Positions 11,066 to 22,685 are shown, counted from the first letter of the stretch. The stretch: DNA of 64,000 bases from Halocafeteria seosinensis (GCA_001687465.1 LVLI01000035.1:1-64000), one strand, 5' to 3'. Notes: generated from the sequence alone by a model not told the origin. Numbers and translations: made by a program.

Positions 11066-12213
11066 TCAACCACGTTCCACGGAATCGTTGCTTGGCTTCC
11101 TCTTCAACTCAAACAAATTCAAGTCCTCATCTCTGAAGTCGCTGGGATGACTCGAACGGGGTACCTGTGCTTCCAACTCCAAAGCGACTAGAAACCTTGT
11201 TAAATCGAATAGAATGCTGGGTGAATACATACCTCTTTTATATTAAAGTGTTCGGATAAGAGATCGAACAGCAAGTTATCAGCAGAGCGGGTTCGCGTTT
11301 GATGCGATAGCAAAATCAAAGGCCCGATACCGCTCACGCCCGTGACGGATTCACACCATTCATGGTCTACATGCTTGGAATCTTCTCCATCGAAGCCAAT
11401 TTCTACAGCCTCGTTCGTGAGCACTACCAATGTATTCACCAGAGGGCGAATTAATTCTTCAACCCCTGAAGAGGATCACAAAAACAGGTGAGGTCATCAC
11501 ATGCACTACAAGGTGCAATTTATTTGATCTTACACACTACATCCGCCGCAAGGATGACATCAATGCCAGGAATAGGAAAGGGCTTCGACCAATCTAGCTC
11601 CAACGAAGAAACTTCTCCTTTTAACAGACCTTTATTTTTCGCAATATTTGACTCAAGATTGTCTAGTGCATAGTCAAGATCTGTAATCAAAGTCTGTTTA
11701 GCGCCAAGCGCGGACGCCGCTAAACCGACAATACCAGTCCTGCAATGAGAACGCACAGACGTCCCCGCGCAATGTAAAAGGACACTATTTTCGCTTCGCA
11801 TACCCTGCACCAAGTTCTAGTACTCGCCTCCCACTAAGGACGGAGTGGTATCTGTGCTCCAGATATTTTGCAAGTAGTACGGCCTGCGTTGAATCAGGTG
11901 GGTGAGTTCCTCATGCTAGATGGTCTGGCTCATGTGGCTGACATACCCCGTCCCATATAGTCAATCCAGTGCCAATCCCCGTATTCTCTCTTTGTTGGAT
12001 GAATAATGGGGAACCGTGAATAGTAAATTCTCCGCCAGACCAGTCAAAATTGAATTTCCTGCCTGGAAGGGCCAAGGTTGGACCAGAGTTAAGTTCTCGT
12101 TGCTGTCGTTCTTGGCGTTCACGAATTTCACGTAGTTTCTTCGCTTTCTTCTCTGCCGGTGTGAGCACTTGATTGCTCGAGTGGCCATTGGACTCTGTAT
12201 CCTGATCGGCCAT
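11066..12213 (-). CDS. METTL21-type protein-lysine methyltransferase
   Basis: Five exons (11947-12213, 11804-11883, 11534-11739, 11233-11465, 11066-11164) sum to 885 nt, 294 residues. The family (FAM86/METTL21) methylates lysines on chaperones and translation factors using SAM. Visible marks: IWDGAVLLAKYLE, motif I LELGAGTGIVGL split over two exons, TDLDYALDNLESNI, and the post-I region ILAADVVWVEELI that replaces the usual DxxY with DVVW. The N-terminal ~50 residues are charged. An upstream in-frame Met at 12294 would add a signal-peptide-like stretch. The bases just before 12213 look like an intron end (CTAAC branch site, CTGTGCAG), so I prefer MADQDTESNG as the start. The substrate cannot be told. 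Confidence 0.85.
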
Positions 12214-12648
12214 TTCTGCACAGGTCACTTGTGAACAAGTTAGCATACACAGCACAATCGCCGCATTGAATAACACCGAGCGCCTATCAGCCATGCCGAA
12301 ATGTGGCCAAAATCACTGCACCACATACACATTGCCTCCTTTCACTGGAGGACATGGAGTGCCCGAGGACTACACAATGGAAACAACGCATAGCGTACAA
12401 GATGCTCAAACTTTCGTCTGTTCGAGATTCTGGCGTGAAGGAGCGCACAAACATTTCTGATAGCAACAAAACCAACAAAGTGTGAATGCAGAAGCTTGTG
12501 TTTTACGAAGCACATCTATACGTCTGATATTTGAAAGGGTTGATTTCAGCCGTGGAGGTGCTACAGAGAGTTTGTTTCTGATACCAAAGATTTTGGAGTT
12601 TGAAAGAAGTGGCGTAGTGACCGATTATTCTTTTTCGAACAATCTAAG
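12214..12648. other. Divergent promoter region
   Basis: This separates a minus-strand methyltransferase and a plus-strand membrane-protein gene. Short overlapping frames exist on both strands (12266-12478) but none has domain content. A 5' UTR intron of the methyltransferase may end at 12214. Confidence 0.5.
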
Positions 12649-13301
12649 ATGAACAGTCTTCGGTACATGGAGCCCATTACTGGGCTTATCAACTGCACTG
12701 TGCTCTTTCTTCTCTCCTTTGGGATCCAGTTCTCGTTCGTCACGTTTCTGCGAGGGATCGGTAATGGTATGTTCGTTTGCTGGCTTTTTCTTCTGGATGG
12801 TATATTCGTGCCTAACTTAATGTTGTTATTGGGCGGCTTATTGGATACAATGGGACTTGGTTACTAGTCTTTATTTGAGGATGTACACGTGAGGCACGTC
12901 TTGAGCATTATCTGTAACGAGATTTTGTCTTCTGCAGGTGCCAAATTTGCCTCTGCTCTGTCCAGGGAGAACCAATTTTTGGTATGTTGATTGTCTGGAT
13001 CGCGTCGGATGCTGAATAGAATTACACCTTTTTCTTTACACACAGGCATACGTAGGAAAATTTTGCGTCGTAGTGCAGCAAAATTTGAGCCCTCTTTTTG
13101 GTGAGTTTCCAGCGTGAAGGCAGCCCCGGCCATAACCCAAATGACTGTATTGGATGTGATATTGACGTCGCAGGTGAATTGACTGATGTTAAGTTTAACT
13201 ATACTCATGTCATTCTGACAGCTGTGGTTTTAGCCCTTGTGATGGTTGTGGAAGCCGTGCACACATGCCTCAAAGAAGAGTCGAAAACAAGAAAAAATTA
13301 A
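12649..13301 (+). CDS. Small two-span membrane protein, unrecognised
   Basis: Four exons (12649-12760, 12938-12981, 13046-13100, 13174-13301) sum to 339 nt, 112 residues. An N-terminal hydrophobic span (ITGLINCTVLFLLSFGIQF) and a second near the C-terminus (HVILTAVVLALVMVVEAVH) flank a short loop. The tail is charged (CLKEESKTRKN). The first intron, 177 nt, is the longest I placed in the window. A second Met six codons downstream (MEPITGL) is an equally possible start. I do not recognise the family. Phase is consistent through all three introns, which supports the model. Confidence 0.65.
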
Positions 13302-13534
13302 ATGGAGGGCACCGCGGGAATATGGCAACGAAGTACAGCTATCGATGTTGGAGGCTGCGTATGGGAAGTTTGCGGGCCCTTATATTTCGGAAGAGTAGCA
13401 CCTATTGAGGCGTTGTAGCAATCAATATACTCCATTCTAGTACGAGGGTTGAGGAAAAGTATCAGGGTGGCCATCAAACTTCACCCCAGAAGAGTAGATA
13501 TGTTATATTTTGTATTTATTCTTCATCATATTGT

Positions 13535-14507
13535 CTATTCTTCTCCTTCGTCCTTAGCCTGGGTTCGCATTCCGGAAACAACTGCTTCTTTTGCATCTGG
13601 TGCCATGCTCTTCGGCCCAAAGAAGCTATCGAAGACAGCCCAACTTAATTCGGGACTGAGAATCAAAGATATTCTTGAGTTTTCAAGTCGAACGTCCAAA
13701 AAGCCTTCTTTCCTCCAGACGAATGCCAGGTTTGAGTCCTCTGGAAGATACCCGGAGTGCTCAGACTCGGCTTCGCTGACGATGGCTTCCTTCAGTTTAT
13801 TTAACGCATCCTTAGGAGGAGTCTTAGGCATTATGGATGGATCGAACACACCTTCCAATCTATCTTTACGCAGTGCATGCTGCTCTACCTGCTCTGCCAG
13901 TAGGTTCACGAAATCTTCGGCCTTTGTCTTTTCCTTTGTCCTGATGACAAGACAGCGATCATACGGTTCTGTGGGTTTAAGTAAAATTTTCAACTCTTCA
14001 GGAATACCCTGTTTGTTGGGATTTTCTAAATCCGTAGGCATTGGGTCAATGAATACAGCTAGATCGATTGTAAAATTCTTCCTGCCGTGGCTCAATACCA
14101 CGTTTTCACTGTGTGCGGCAAGTCCCAATGGGAGAACTCCTGGAACTTCTAACTTTGCCGGAGGGAATTTCTGCGTTATTGTTTGTGGTAGTTGAGGATG
14201 TGAGCGCTCCCGCCAAAGCTAGAATCCATAATGAACTTACTCTTCCTTCTTCTTCCTCTTCTTGGCATAACGCTGTGGAAAGCAAGGAGGGCCAGAGAGG
14301 CTCCACCACGGGTTCAAGTGTGGCGTTGTGCCGTGCTTGGTCTTGGTTGTCAAAGTAGACAGACGCTCCAAAGACACTGGCGGCGGTAGCGCCTCCTATA
14401 AATAATACCGGTCGAAATGTGCTGCGGACTATGGGTGTAGCGTATACCTGCTTATTGGACCATGCCCCCCGGAAATACCGAGCAAACGATTGAAAACCCA
14501 GGCGCAT
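13535..14507 (-). CDS. Mitochondrial chalcone-isomerase-fold protein, AIM18/AIM46-like
   Basis: Two exons (14241-14507, 13535-14170) give 300 residues. The N-terminus MRLGFQSFARYFRGAW looks like a mitochondrial presequence. A membrane segment (VLFIGGATAASVFGASVYF) follows, as in yeast AIM18/AIM46 and related proteins. From residue ~90 the chalcone-isomerase-like fold can be recognised: KFPPAKLEVPGVLPLGLAAH, then KNFTIDLAVFID, and the C-terminal FLDVRLENSRISLILSPELSWAVFDSFFG. Family members outside plants bind fatty acids or haem and are not enzymes. Whether this protein is catalytic cannot be judged. An acidic linker (QEEEEEG) precedes the domain. Confidence 0.7.
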
Positions 14508-14901
14508 TTTCTGTTTTTGGTGTCAGAGTGTGGCTAAATATCAGAACACCCCGTGTTCTCTGTATGGAACAATACACGTCTTTTTCGACAACAATATCAG
14601 CAAAAGCAATCTAGGAATATAGGCCACGGTTAACCTCGCGAACCAACCACTTGCTCACATGGGACTCCTGTGGTATGGGCGAGGCACGAGAGCACCACTT
14701 TGAAGCGCCCCTAAAAAAGTTTGCTGTTTGGCCCAACTTCAACGGGAGGAATCCCATAACACACAGTTCGTCGATCGGGATGGATGGTCGAATGATTGAT
14801 CCCTTTCGAATGTATGCGGATAGATAGGGCTGTGGAGAGAATTCCCCACTAGAGGTGGTGTGGTATGTTTCTGGTTGGGAAAGAAATTACACCGACCAAC
14901 C
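14508..14901. other. Divergent promoter region
   Basis: This lies between the 5' ends of the AIM18-like gene and DNAJC17. I see no repeat, RNA gene or coding exon. An in-frame ATG at 14860, ahead of the preferred DNAJC17 start, falls here. Confidence 0.55.
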
Positions 14902-15882
14902 ATGGCATTTGCTACAGAAGAAATTGTCAACCATTATGAGGTGCTCGGCGTCGAGCAAGAAGCGACGGAAGCGGACATCAAAAGAGCACATAAATTGCTT
15001 GCTAGAAAAGTCCATCCTGATAAAAATCCAGATGATCCGAAAGCTGCAGAGAAATTCCACCAGGTGTCGAAAGCCCGGGAGGCTTTACTCGACCCTAAAC
15101 AGCGGGAGGAACTCGATAAGAAACTGAAATCGCAAAAAGAAAAGGAGGAGAAATACAGGAAAATGAATGAAAAGAGAAGGAAGATGCAGGAAGCTCTGGA
15201 ACGACGCGAACGGGAAGGGCGGTCCTTTATGGGGACCGGCGGCACCAGTGACGATGGACCCAAGACAAGCAAGGAGGATCAGAAACACAGAGAAATCCGA
15301 GAAAAGAATAGGAAACAGCGAGAGAAGATTGAACAATCTATGAAGGAGAAGATGCAGTCTTCTAACACTGGAAACAAAGCGAGCTCGGGCTCGTCTTCTA
15401 ACAAGGCTCCGGAAGATGCCATCCGAGTTCAGTGGACGGACGCCGAGGCGCATATTTTAGGGTTAGAAGGGGACACAGATGCGTGTTCAAAGCGCTTACA
15501 AGAAATGTTTGAAAAGTATGGAAACATTACAAACGTTATCTGTAAGAATCGCACTGCAGTTGTAGAATTTGAAAGGGGTGGAAGTGCCGCAGCGGCGACG
15601 TGCAACCCTCCTCCCGGTTTGACTGTCACTAATCCAACATCTCAAAAACGGGCGAAGGCAGAACGAAAACCACAAGGGGAAAGCCAAAGTGAGGAAGAAG
15701 CAGATAGGGCTTCCGGAGAAAATCCGTTTTACAAGCCGAACATCGGATCGAAATCGAAACACGCTCAGAATGAAGATGGCGCTTCGTCGAATGGCCACCA
15801 TGACTTCAAGAAAAAGGAGCAGTCGATCCTCAGTGCGTTAAAAGAAAAGCAAAGAAGCAAACAAAAGCAAAATAGCTCCTAG
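14902..15882 (+). CDS. DNAJC17: DNAJC17-like J-domain/RRM protein
   Basis: A single exon gives 326 residues from MAFATEEIVNHYEVLG. The J domain (residues ~8-75) has the HPD motif in ARKVHPDKNPDDPKAAE, required to stimulate Hsp70. A long basic coiled coil follows (EKYRKMNEKRRKMQEALE). An RRM-like domain spans about 175-235 (AIRVQWTDAEAHI..., VICKNRTAVVEFERGGSAAAA). This order is that of DNAJC17/yeast Cwc23, a spliceosome-associated co-chaperone. The tail is low complexity and ends in a typical helix (EQSILSALKEKQR). An ATG at 14860 would add 14 residues; I prefer 14902, where the J domain begins at the usual distance. Confidence 0.9.
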   Translation: MAFATEEIVNHYEVLGVEQEATEADIKRAHKLLARKVHPDKNPDDPKAAEKFHQVSKAREALLDPKQREELDKKLKSQKEKEEKYRKMNEKRRKMQEALERREREGRSFMGTGGTSDDGPKTSKEDQKHREIREKNRKQREKIEQSMKEKMQSSNTGNKASSGSSSNKAPEDAIRVQWTDAEAHILGLEGDTDACSKRLQEMFEKYGNITNVICKNRTAVVEFERGGSAAAATCNPPPGLTVTNPTSQKRAKAERKPQGESQSEEEADRASGENPFYKPNIGSKSKHAQNEDGASSNGHHDFKKKEQSILSALKEKQRSKQKQNSS

Positions 15883-16001
15883 AATTGCGATTGGCCCACA
15901 AAGTGTGACTATGACACAGTAGCGTATCAGCTACGTGTGTGTCTTTTGTGGTATTGATCGTTCCTGTCGCGTGGAGAGAAGTTTATAAAAGTCGAATCCT
16001 G

Positions 16002-17643
16002 TCATCGTCTAGAGCACTGCCTCATGAGGATACGCCGCTCATGTTCTAGGTCTTGGATTTTCTTCTTTGCTGACTCTAGAGAACTTTCAAGGGCGTCTAT
16101 TTTGCTGCTCTCGAGATGGGACTGCTTCTTTCTTAGCGATTCAACTTCCTTGCGGAGCGACTCGTTCTCTCGAGTAAGCTGCTCTTTTTGATCTTCTAAT
16201 GTACTCACAACGGAAGAAAGTCTGTTCAGCTCGGAGTTCGTGTGGGATACCGTTTCTTCAAGCTTCCTGCGTTCATCAAGAGTGGCTCTTTCTATCTTGT
16301 TGGTGCATTCGACGAGAGATTCATCCTTCTCTTTTAGTTTTTTTTCCAATCGAGTGACCTCCTGCTCCGCTACTGTCCGAGAACGCTTTTCTTCCTCGTA
16401 CATGCTTTTAACATCACTGAGGTCTGTCCGGAGTCTAGTGATTTCCTGATTACATTGTGAGTGTCCTTCATCTTCCATTGCCTGGACTTGCCGCAGCAAA
16501 GCATATTTACGACCAATAAGCTCCTTGCAAAAGGACCGTAGTGACAAAGTATCAAAAGAATCTACCAGCTGAAGTTCGACTTCTTCCTGCCTACCTTTAC
16601 CCATGCTGTTTGATTGGATTGCGTCGAAGACTTGATATCCTTCTAGCTCTGTCCATTCCGTTTTCAATTTTTTGCACAATCGGTTCAACTGGTCATACTT
16701 GTTTAAGACTTTGGCCTGAACTGATGAGATATACAGTTTTGCGGTGTCCGCTCGGTGACCTAGCGTCCTCAACTTCTTTCTTGTCGCATACTCAAATTTT
16801 TGAAATCCTTCGTCTACTGAGTCGACAACAGACGATATCATTTGAGCTGCGTCGAGAAATCGACGTAGATCTTGTTGTTGTCCATCGTTGCGCAATCGCG
16901 AATGAACTGTCTTCAGTAGATACTGTCTCTCGCGCTTCCATTGACTTTGCGCATCTAACCAAGCGCGCTCGCGCATTCTTAAATTTACAAGCAGCTCAAA
17001 AACTTTTTGCTGCCATACTTCCAGTCGACTGGTTGTAGGTTTGGTTGTCAGCTGTTGGTCCGATGCATTTAAGCGGGCGCGATTGACGGTACTCAATTGG
17101 CTGCTCGGAGCATAGACGCTGACACCGTTGATCCTGGAGATCCAGGGACAGCATGTCCTTATATGCTGTACAAGTTCTTTGAAGGGTACGTTTCTCGAAA
17201 TTGGGCATCCTCGTACATCGACTTCCCGAAGCTGTGGGAGTTTGGCCAAGAATGACAAATCATGGATCTCATTATTTCGAAGGTCCAATACTTCCAGGTT
17301 CTGTAGTTTCTGTATAGAGCCATGAACATGACTTATTCCTGCAGACCGGCACAGCGTATCCAAAGGAAGTGAGGGGTTGCAAGAGCACGAAGAAAAAGGA
17401 AATACTCCCACACATACCATTATTGCAAGCTCTGAGGATCGAGAGTTCAGGACACTGCTTCACCAATCGTTCGATAGCTTTCTCCGACAGTTCCTGTTGC
17501 GTCGTGCACTCGGAAGCAGAGGAAGCGATGCCATTCGGGGTGCTACTGACAGAACTCATGGTAGTTGGCGCCCTAGACTGTGTAGGTTCACCATGTGTAG
17601 GTGCGCTATATCCATTACATGTATGAGCTGGCGGCTCCATCAT
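16002..17643 (-). CDS. LRR plus long coiled-coil protein, centrosomal type
   Basis: Two exons (17418-17643, 16002-17338) give 520 residues. After a short disordered N-terminus come leucine-rich repeats (residues ~45-135: LSILRACNNGISHVHGSIQ, LEVLDLRNNEIHDLSFLAK, LREVDVRGCPI) and an LRR cap (PWISRINGVSV). About 380 residues of helix and coiled coil follow, ending in dense heptads. SDS22-like LRR plus coiled coil is the layout of LRRCC1 and other centriole or cilium proteins. That assignment is by architecture only. The protein is shorter than animal LRRCC1 (about 1,000 residues). The 79-nt intron falls inside an LRR, which confirms the exon join. Confidence 0.75.
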
Positions 17644-18280
17644 GCATTTTGCTGGGAGTTTCAGTGGAAAGCTACCACCACACGATTACAAACATCTATG
17701 CAGCCCTTCTATCCATAAATTTGATGGTGATCCAAGACAAACGCGCCTTAGAGTCTACTCTCAGATAGTGCTTTCGCAGTCCGTAACGGGACGGTGTGAA
17801 GCTAAATATGGGGACTTGTACACGAATGCTATGCTGCCAAGTGAGAGATGTGGGATACTCTCGGGCAGCTACGAAGACATTCGAAGTATTACATTTCATT
17901 GTTGTTTGGCAGCATACACTATATAAACGAAGTAGCTGCGTGTACTTCCACGTAACACTGGGTAAACAATCGATCGGGTGGCACGCACCAAGGGCATAAT
18001 AGTGCATACAGCACGATCGCTATTCACAGAACATTGTATCCATTTGAGAGTATTGTTTCCCCCCCTGTCTCCCTTAGCATTCCGGAGACGCATCACCAGT
18101 CTCTGCTTGTACAGACTTGGCACTACACCTGCACGACATGACAACTCCAGGTGATAAGTGAGTACTTAACTCTAAGAGCTTTAGGAACTACATACTCCTC
18201 TCTCTTCATTATTCCAACCTTCGTGAAATCGTTGAGATGCTTCCTTGTAAGCACCATTTCATTCGCTAATTCCCCTGGAA
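17644..18280. other. Intergenic, nothing firm
   Basis: Open frames of 60-103 codons occur on both strands (the longest at 17696-18007, minus) but none shows domains, plausible splice partners or coding composition. A run of C (18059-18065) is the only compositional feature. Confidence 0.5.
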
Positions 18281-18529
18281 TTAGACATTGAAGCCTTCTG
18301 ACCGAAGGCATGCCTTATGGTCCTCAATCAACTGTTTGCAGTTCTCTTCGCCCTTTTCCACGATGCACATATCCCTAAGTTTTTTCGTTTCTGGGCAGGC
18401 ACAGCAGATTTTCTTCTGTGGCTTTTGCGGTTGCTGCTGCTGCTGTTGTTGTGAGCTTGGAGCTCCAGCTGATGGCTGAGGTGGTGCCTGTTCCTTGCCT
18501 TGTATCCCTCCCATAGTCGGAAAACGCAA
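18281..18529 (-). CDS. COX17: Cytochrome c oxidase copper chaperone COX17
   Basis: A single exon gives 82 residues, or 77 if the Met at 18515 is used. COX17 binds Cu(I) in the mitochondrial intermembrane space and delivers it to SCO1 and COX11 for cytochrome oxidase assembly. The diagnostic block is present: [16 protein letters not shown], then [19 protein letters not shown] and the final GFNV. It contains the copper-binding CC pair and the twin-cysteine helices. The N-terminal extension is Pro- and Gln-rich with seven consecutive Gln, and is longer than in yeast or human. There is no N-terminal targeting sequence, as expected for MIA40 import. Confidence 0.95.
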   Translation of the reverse strand: MRFPTMGGIQGKEQAPPQPSAGAPSSQQQQQQQPQKPQKKICCACPETKKLRDMCIVEKGEENCKQLIEDHKACLRSEGFNV

Positions 18530-18938
18530 TGTTGGTTAGCTCCAGAAATGCAATCGAACCCTTCGATGACTGGCGCAATTTACTCTGCAATTTTCAAACA
18601 CAATCTAGTCGAAATTATTACCACGTCCATAAGTAGGGCCTCAGTCACGTCCAAGTTGAAGACTTCACGATGCTGGAATTCTACCACAGTTTACGTCAGA
18701 ATGATTTTTCGGGTTTGTTTCCCTGAAAAATACAAAAACAGTAAGGGGTGGGTCGAATCGGGAGTTCTATACCCGTAGCACGGCAGAGTGTAAACGGTAA
18801 CAATTCCGGTACGTTTGGTAATGAGCACTTGTGTCGTTTATCGTAACATCCAAGCCGCTCAATTTAGAGGTCAAGTACTTCAGGCACATGCTACCATCTA
18901 CAATTGTACGCTTCAATTCTACTTATTCATTGATGTAA
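18530..18938. other. Intergenic, nothing recognised
   Basis: This lies between the 5' end of COX17 and the 3' end of the next minus-strand gene. A few short open frames are not supported by any domain or splice pattern. Confidence 0.55.
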
Positions 18939-21900
18939 TCACCTATTCACATCTTGTAACTGCGGAGGCATTCTCTCGAACTCCCTACTCCTTCTAGATC
19001 TGGCTGAAACCCAGCTGGCAAACGACGGCCCTAAACCATGAGTTTGCAACCATGTAAGAAACATATCTTCCTTATGACGCAATTGATTAATTTGCTCCCT
19101 AAATGCAGCGTCTACATTTTGCTTCGACTCTCGAAGTCGATTCAAACCATCGGATAATTCTCTTTTGGAACGCTCTGTTTCTGTAGCTAGAATGTTCAAA
19201 TCCCGCGCTTCGGCTTCCAATTCTTGTATCCATCGCTCTCTTTCTTGTTCTAGCCGTCGATTTGCCTCACGCAAGAGGTCATTTTGCTCCTTCAAGCTGA
19301 ATTTGTCAGCGCTCTGGGCTTTCTTCTGTTGGTTCAGAAGTTGGTTATACTTCTTAGCCAATTGCGATTTCTCAGCCTGTAGAGCCTTGTAGTCTTCTTG
19401 CTGCATTCGAGTGATTTGTTGAAGACTCCTCATCTTTTCCATTACCGTGGAGGCTTTGCTAAGGAAGGCTGTTGGATCATGCTTCTGCGAAGGAGGGGTA
19501 GAGGACCTTTTCTTGATATCCGGCTCTGTGTGAGGCCATCTGGAGGATTGCGTTCTCTCCAACTGTTTTCCGCTCAATATTGTATCCCATGCTCCCCGGT
19601 ATTCCTCTCTCGTGGCATCAGAGTCATGGATCCTCGCTATTTCATCCAGTTCACTTCTCGGAGAGATCTGTTTGGTGTCTTTCCTCAAAACGGATGCTGA
19701 CTTGGGCCGTTTCAGTGCCTTCTTATCAGGTGATGGCGGACTCTCAGATGAATCGTTGGGTGATCCGGCTGCCTTGTGGCTGGTGCCCTGAGGGATTTGT
19801 TCCAACAACTCCTTGTACTGCTTCTCAATATCCTGTTTCTCACGAAGCAGCTTTTCATACTCCATGTTCATGTTTTTTGCCTGTACGGGCTCGGCATCAG
19901 AGCTTGCAGAATTGCCTACATTTTCTAATGCTGGCCTATGAAACCTTGCAGATTGCGAACGTTTGAGTTTCTGGGTGTCTGCAAGGGCGTATCCACCAGC
20001 GTCTTGAACACCCTCTTGTAAGTGACTGTCTTTATGCTCTCCAGTCGTGCTCTCTGCTGGTAGCAGACTTGATTCCGCATCATGCAATGAACGATGCGAC
20101 GTTCTCTCTCCCTGCGGAATGGCTATACTTCCTCTCGCCCCAGTTTGGTTATTCCTACTCGTTGCATCAGCCACTCCCTGAATTTCATCGCTGTGCGTGG
20201 TAGTGCTTGCCTGAAGGAGTGGTGCTTCTGCGTTAATGGGAAGTAAGTTCAAGCAATAAACTAATGCCCTTAGCTCACAACGTAAAAGACGTACCTGAAT
20301 CTTTCCAAGAAATATTATTGTCCTCTTCTCGGTGGGATTCCCTCTCAGAAGACGATCGATATGGCTCCGCACTTCGGCTACGTCTCAGACTTCTTCCGTC
20401 TTCACGGCTCCTACCCCTTGGAACGTGTTCAGATTTTCTATTCAGTTTATACGGTTCTGGAGATGCCTTTCGCTTCACCTCGTCGGCACGCTGTCGTCTT
20501 AAGTTGGCTGAACTTTTCGCTCTCCGCGGAGAACTTGATACGAGGCGGTTGTTCTTTGGACGGCGAGACTGATCTGGGCTGGTGGATGACTTCCGTAACT
20601 GACTTGCACTCTTTACTTTACGCATGTCTCTTCCGCTGCCTCCGTTGTCCCCGCTACCGCTGTTTCTTGTGACGAGATGAGGTAAGGGTTTCACATTTGG
20701 CACTGACGTAATTTCTTTGTTCACGGCTTGCTCCTTTTGCAATGGTAAAAGTACGTCACTCGAAGGGGATTCCGTGGATTCCTCCTGAATTGAGCTGGGG
20801 ATTTCCAGTGTCTGTTGCTGGGGGAAAAAAGAAACAGCCTTTTTCAGGTCGGGAGAATTGCGCTTTTCTCCCTCATAGGTTGTTGTGTACCTCTCTCCTT
20901 CATAGTCTCCGGTCCCTGAAGGAACAGCGTGTGCATCATCAAGAGCCCCCATATTTCCTTCGGCGTCACCTGATACTATCTTCCCGTCGCTATCCTTCTT
21001 CCAAACCCCTGTGTCCCTTTCACTCGTAACTTTTGTTTCTTCTTGCCCCAAATTTGGAGCAAGTGGGGTGTTATTCTGGTCCACATATTCGCCGGGCTCC
21101 GGCTGCTCACGGGAACTAGCTGGTGGATACTCTCCTCCCGTGTCGTTTGAGGTGTTCCATGAAGACCCTAAGACTTCGTCAATGGCTGCTCGTCTCCTTC
21201 GTCTGGCTTCCTCTTCCTCTTCATTCGTATAAGATACCGCTTCCGAGTCCATATCTAGACTGTCAACGTCCATATCAGCCAAGTCTTCGATCGTGTAATT
21301 TGCTGGGTCTCTTAAAGAACGAGGCTGATGTGGTCTTCCATGAGTCATATGACTGCTCTGCTGAGCGACGTCAGGTTTTGAAAAATGCCTGGAAGCTTTC
21401 GTTGCGGACTGTACATACAGATCGTCATCAACATACATGGGGATTCAAGCGCCATACTTTCAATAGACGGCCAAACTTACCTTACGTGCTCGAGCCATCT
21501 TAACTAGGCGATCCGAATTCTCATTGATCGACGGACGGAAAGTACATTCCTTCAGATCCTTTTGAAGCTTTTCATTTTTTTCTCGTTCCAAAGCCTGCCG
21601 GACCTGCTCCTGGTGGCTGGAACTTCTCTTCCAAATGGGCGCCTGTTGCTCAAATTTTGTTGGGTCATTCAATTTTGCCACACTTTGTCGCTGCTGTTTA
21701 TATGTAGTCTTCTTAGAGGGAGACCTTGATCTTTGCTTGACGTCTTTTGACATTCCCAGTAGAGTCATTGCTATGGAGTCGTAGTCAGATTCTGTTGGTG
21801 TGTACCGCTGCTCAAACAGCGACTTCGCAGTATGAGTTACGCTTTGGCTCGATTGGTCCACACTCGGCGGGAAAGCTCTTCCAGTGCTGCTACGAAGTCC

Positions 21901-21978
21901 CTGTTTTGTGTTCTCGCCATGGGCAAATGGGGACACATTCTCGTCCTCCTGGCGTCTATGAGAACCGGACCGGCTCAT
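18939..21978 (-). CDS. Large disordered/coiled-coil protein with RPxSA-type and ECTFRPSIN motifs
   Basis: Three exons (21481-21978, 20295-21408, 18939-20227) sum to 2,901 nt, 966 residues. The first exon ends in a segment typical of flagellar or basal-body proteins: EREKNEKLQKDLKECTFRPSIN. The middle is acidic and Ser-rich with KSASQLRKS and AKSSANLRR. The last third carries KRSQSARFHRP and KRPKSASVLRK and then about 180 residues of coiled coil (MRSLQQITRMQQEDYKALQ onward). The C-terminus is short and hydrophobic (LGPSFASWVSARSRR). No catalytic domain is visible. A ciliary or cytoskeletal scaffold is the best guess, resting on motif style. Confidence 0.75.
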
Positions 21979-22006
21979 ACTGGGCTTTGACTTTCCTGCA
22001 GTGGCG

Positions 22007-22070
22007 ATCGCGGGTCCAAATTGCCTCCTTCTTCCTCTATCGCGGGTCCAAATCGCCTCCTCCCTCTATT
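22007..22070. repeat. Imperfect 32-nt tandem duplication
   Basis: Two copies with period 32 (22007-22038 and 22039-22070) share the start ATCGCGGGTCCAAAT and a CT-rich second half with a few changes. They lie just upstream of the coiled-coil gene whose start is at 21978, so within its probable promoter or 5' UTR. Confidence 0.85.
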
Positions 22071-22323
22071 AGCAAAGCCTAAGTTATCCCTTGATTCAGC
22101 TACTGCTTCGCTGAGGATGGGTACAAATCCAGCATGTTCTCTCCGTTCGGGCGTCCTCAGTGTCCAATGGGCAAGGGCTGCTTCTCTCAGTTAGTTCACT
22201 TGTACGGCAGTGACTGGTCGCTTGAAAATCTAGCCAACACCAAGGAATAATGTCGGGACCTTTAATACCCAGAATTGGCCTGCTGGAAGCACATAAACAC
22301 TGCTCTTGAGTGGCGAAGATGCT

Positions 22324-22685
22324 CTAACGGTACCTGTCGCTTGGGGTTGACACGATGTCTTCCAGAGCTCCGCCACGAAAATACACATCTAGATCCAAGC
22401 AAATACACTAACAACCATGTACAATACAATAACTCCACTCTGTTCCGTGAACATCGGCTTGTTGTTGGCGGATATGCCAGCCTCAGGAAGGCATGGCATG
22501 GCATGAGTCAACGCGCCAAAAAACTTTGTCGCGTTCGGCTCGCACACCCCCGAAGCTTCTACGCCATACATATACAAGGTAGCCCGTGCCGTGTTGATGC
22601 CACGGAAGACCTCGAACTGAATGCACTCGGACCGCTCTACGTATACGGAAGACAAGGATTTTCTAACAACAACTGCGTCTGTCAT
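22324..22685 (-). CDS. Possible small protein, unrecognised
   Basis: An ATG at 22685 opens a frame of about 82 codons (MTDAVVVRKSLSSVYVERSE...). It can be joined in phase through a 50-nt intron (22389-22438, weak GTGGAG donor, TCTAG acceptor) to 21 codons ending RGGALEDIVSTPSDRYR, for 103 residues. Unspliced, the frame continues into a hydrophobic end (VIVLYMVVSVFAWI) and stops at about 22389. Composition looks coding, but I recognise no family. It would be divergent from the SANT gene starting at 22767. It may be a chance frame. Confidence 0.3.

Noticed and set aside
12214-12294. N-terminal signal-peptide-like extension of the methyltransferase
   Set aside because: A secreted METTL21-type enzyme is unlikely, and the stretch before 12213 has a branch-site and acceptor pattern, so it is probably 5' UTR or intron.
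13449-14195. 248-codon plus-strand frame
   Set aside because: It is the antisense shadow of the AIM18-like gene, whose minus-strand translation has a presequence and a recognisable fold.
17696-18007. 103-codon minus-strand frame upstream of the LRR gene
   Set aside because: No domain, no splice partners and a length expected by chance at this base composition.
18123-18311. 62-codon minus-strand frame overlapping the end of COX17
   Set aside because: It overlaps the COX17 coding sequence in another frame and lies mostly in its 3' flank. There is no family resemblance.
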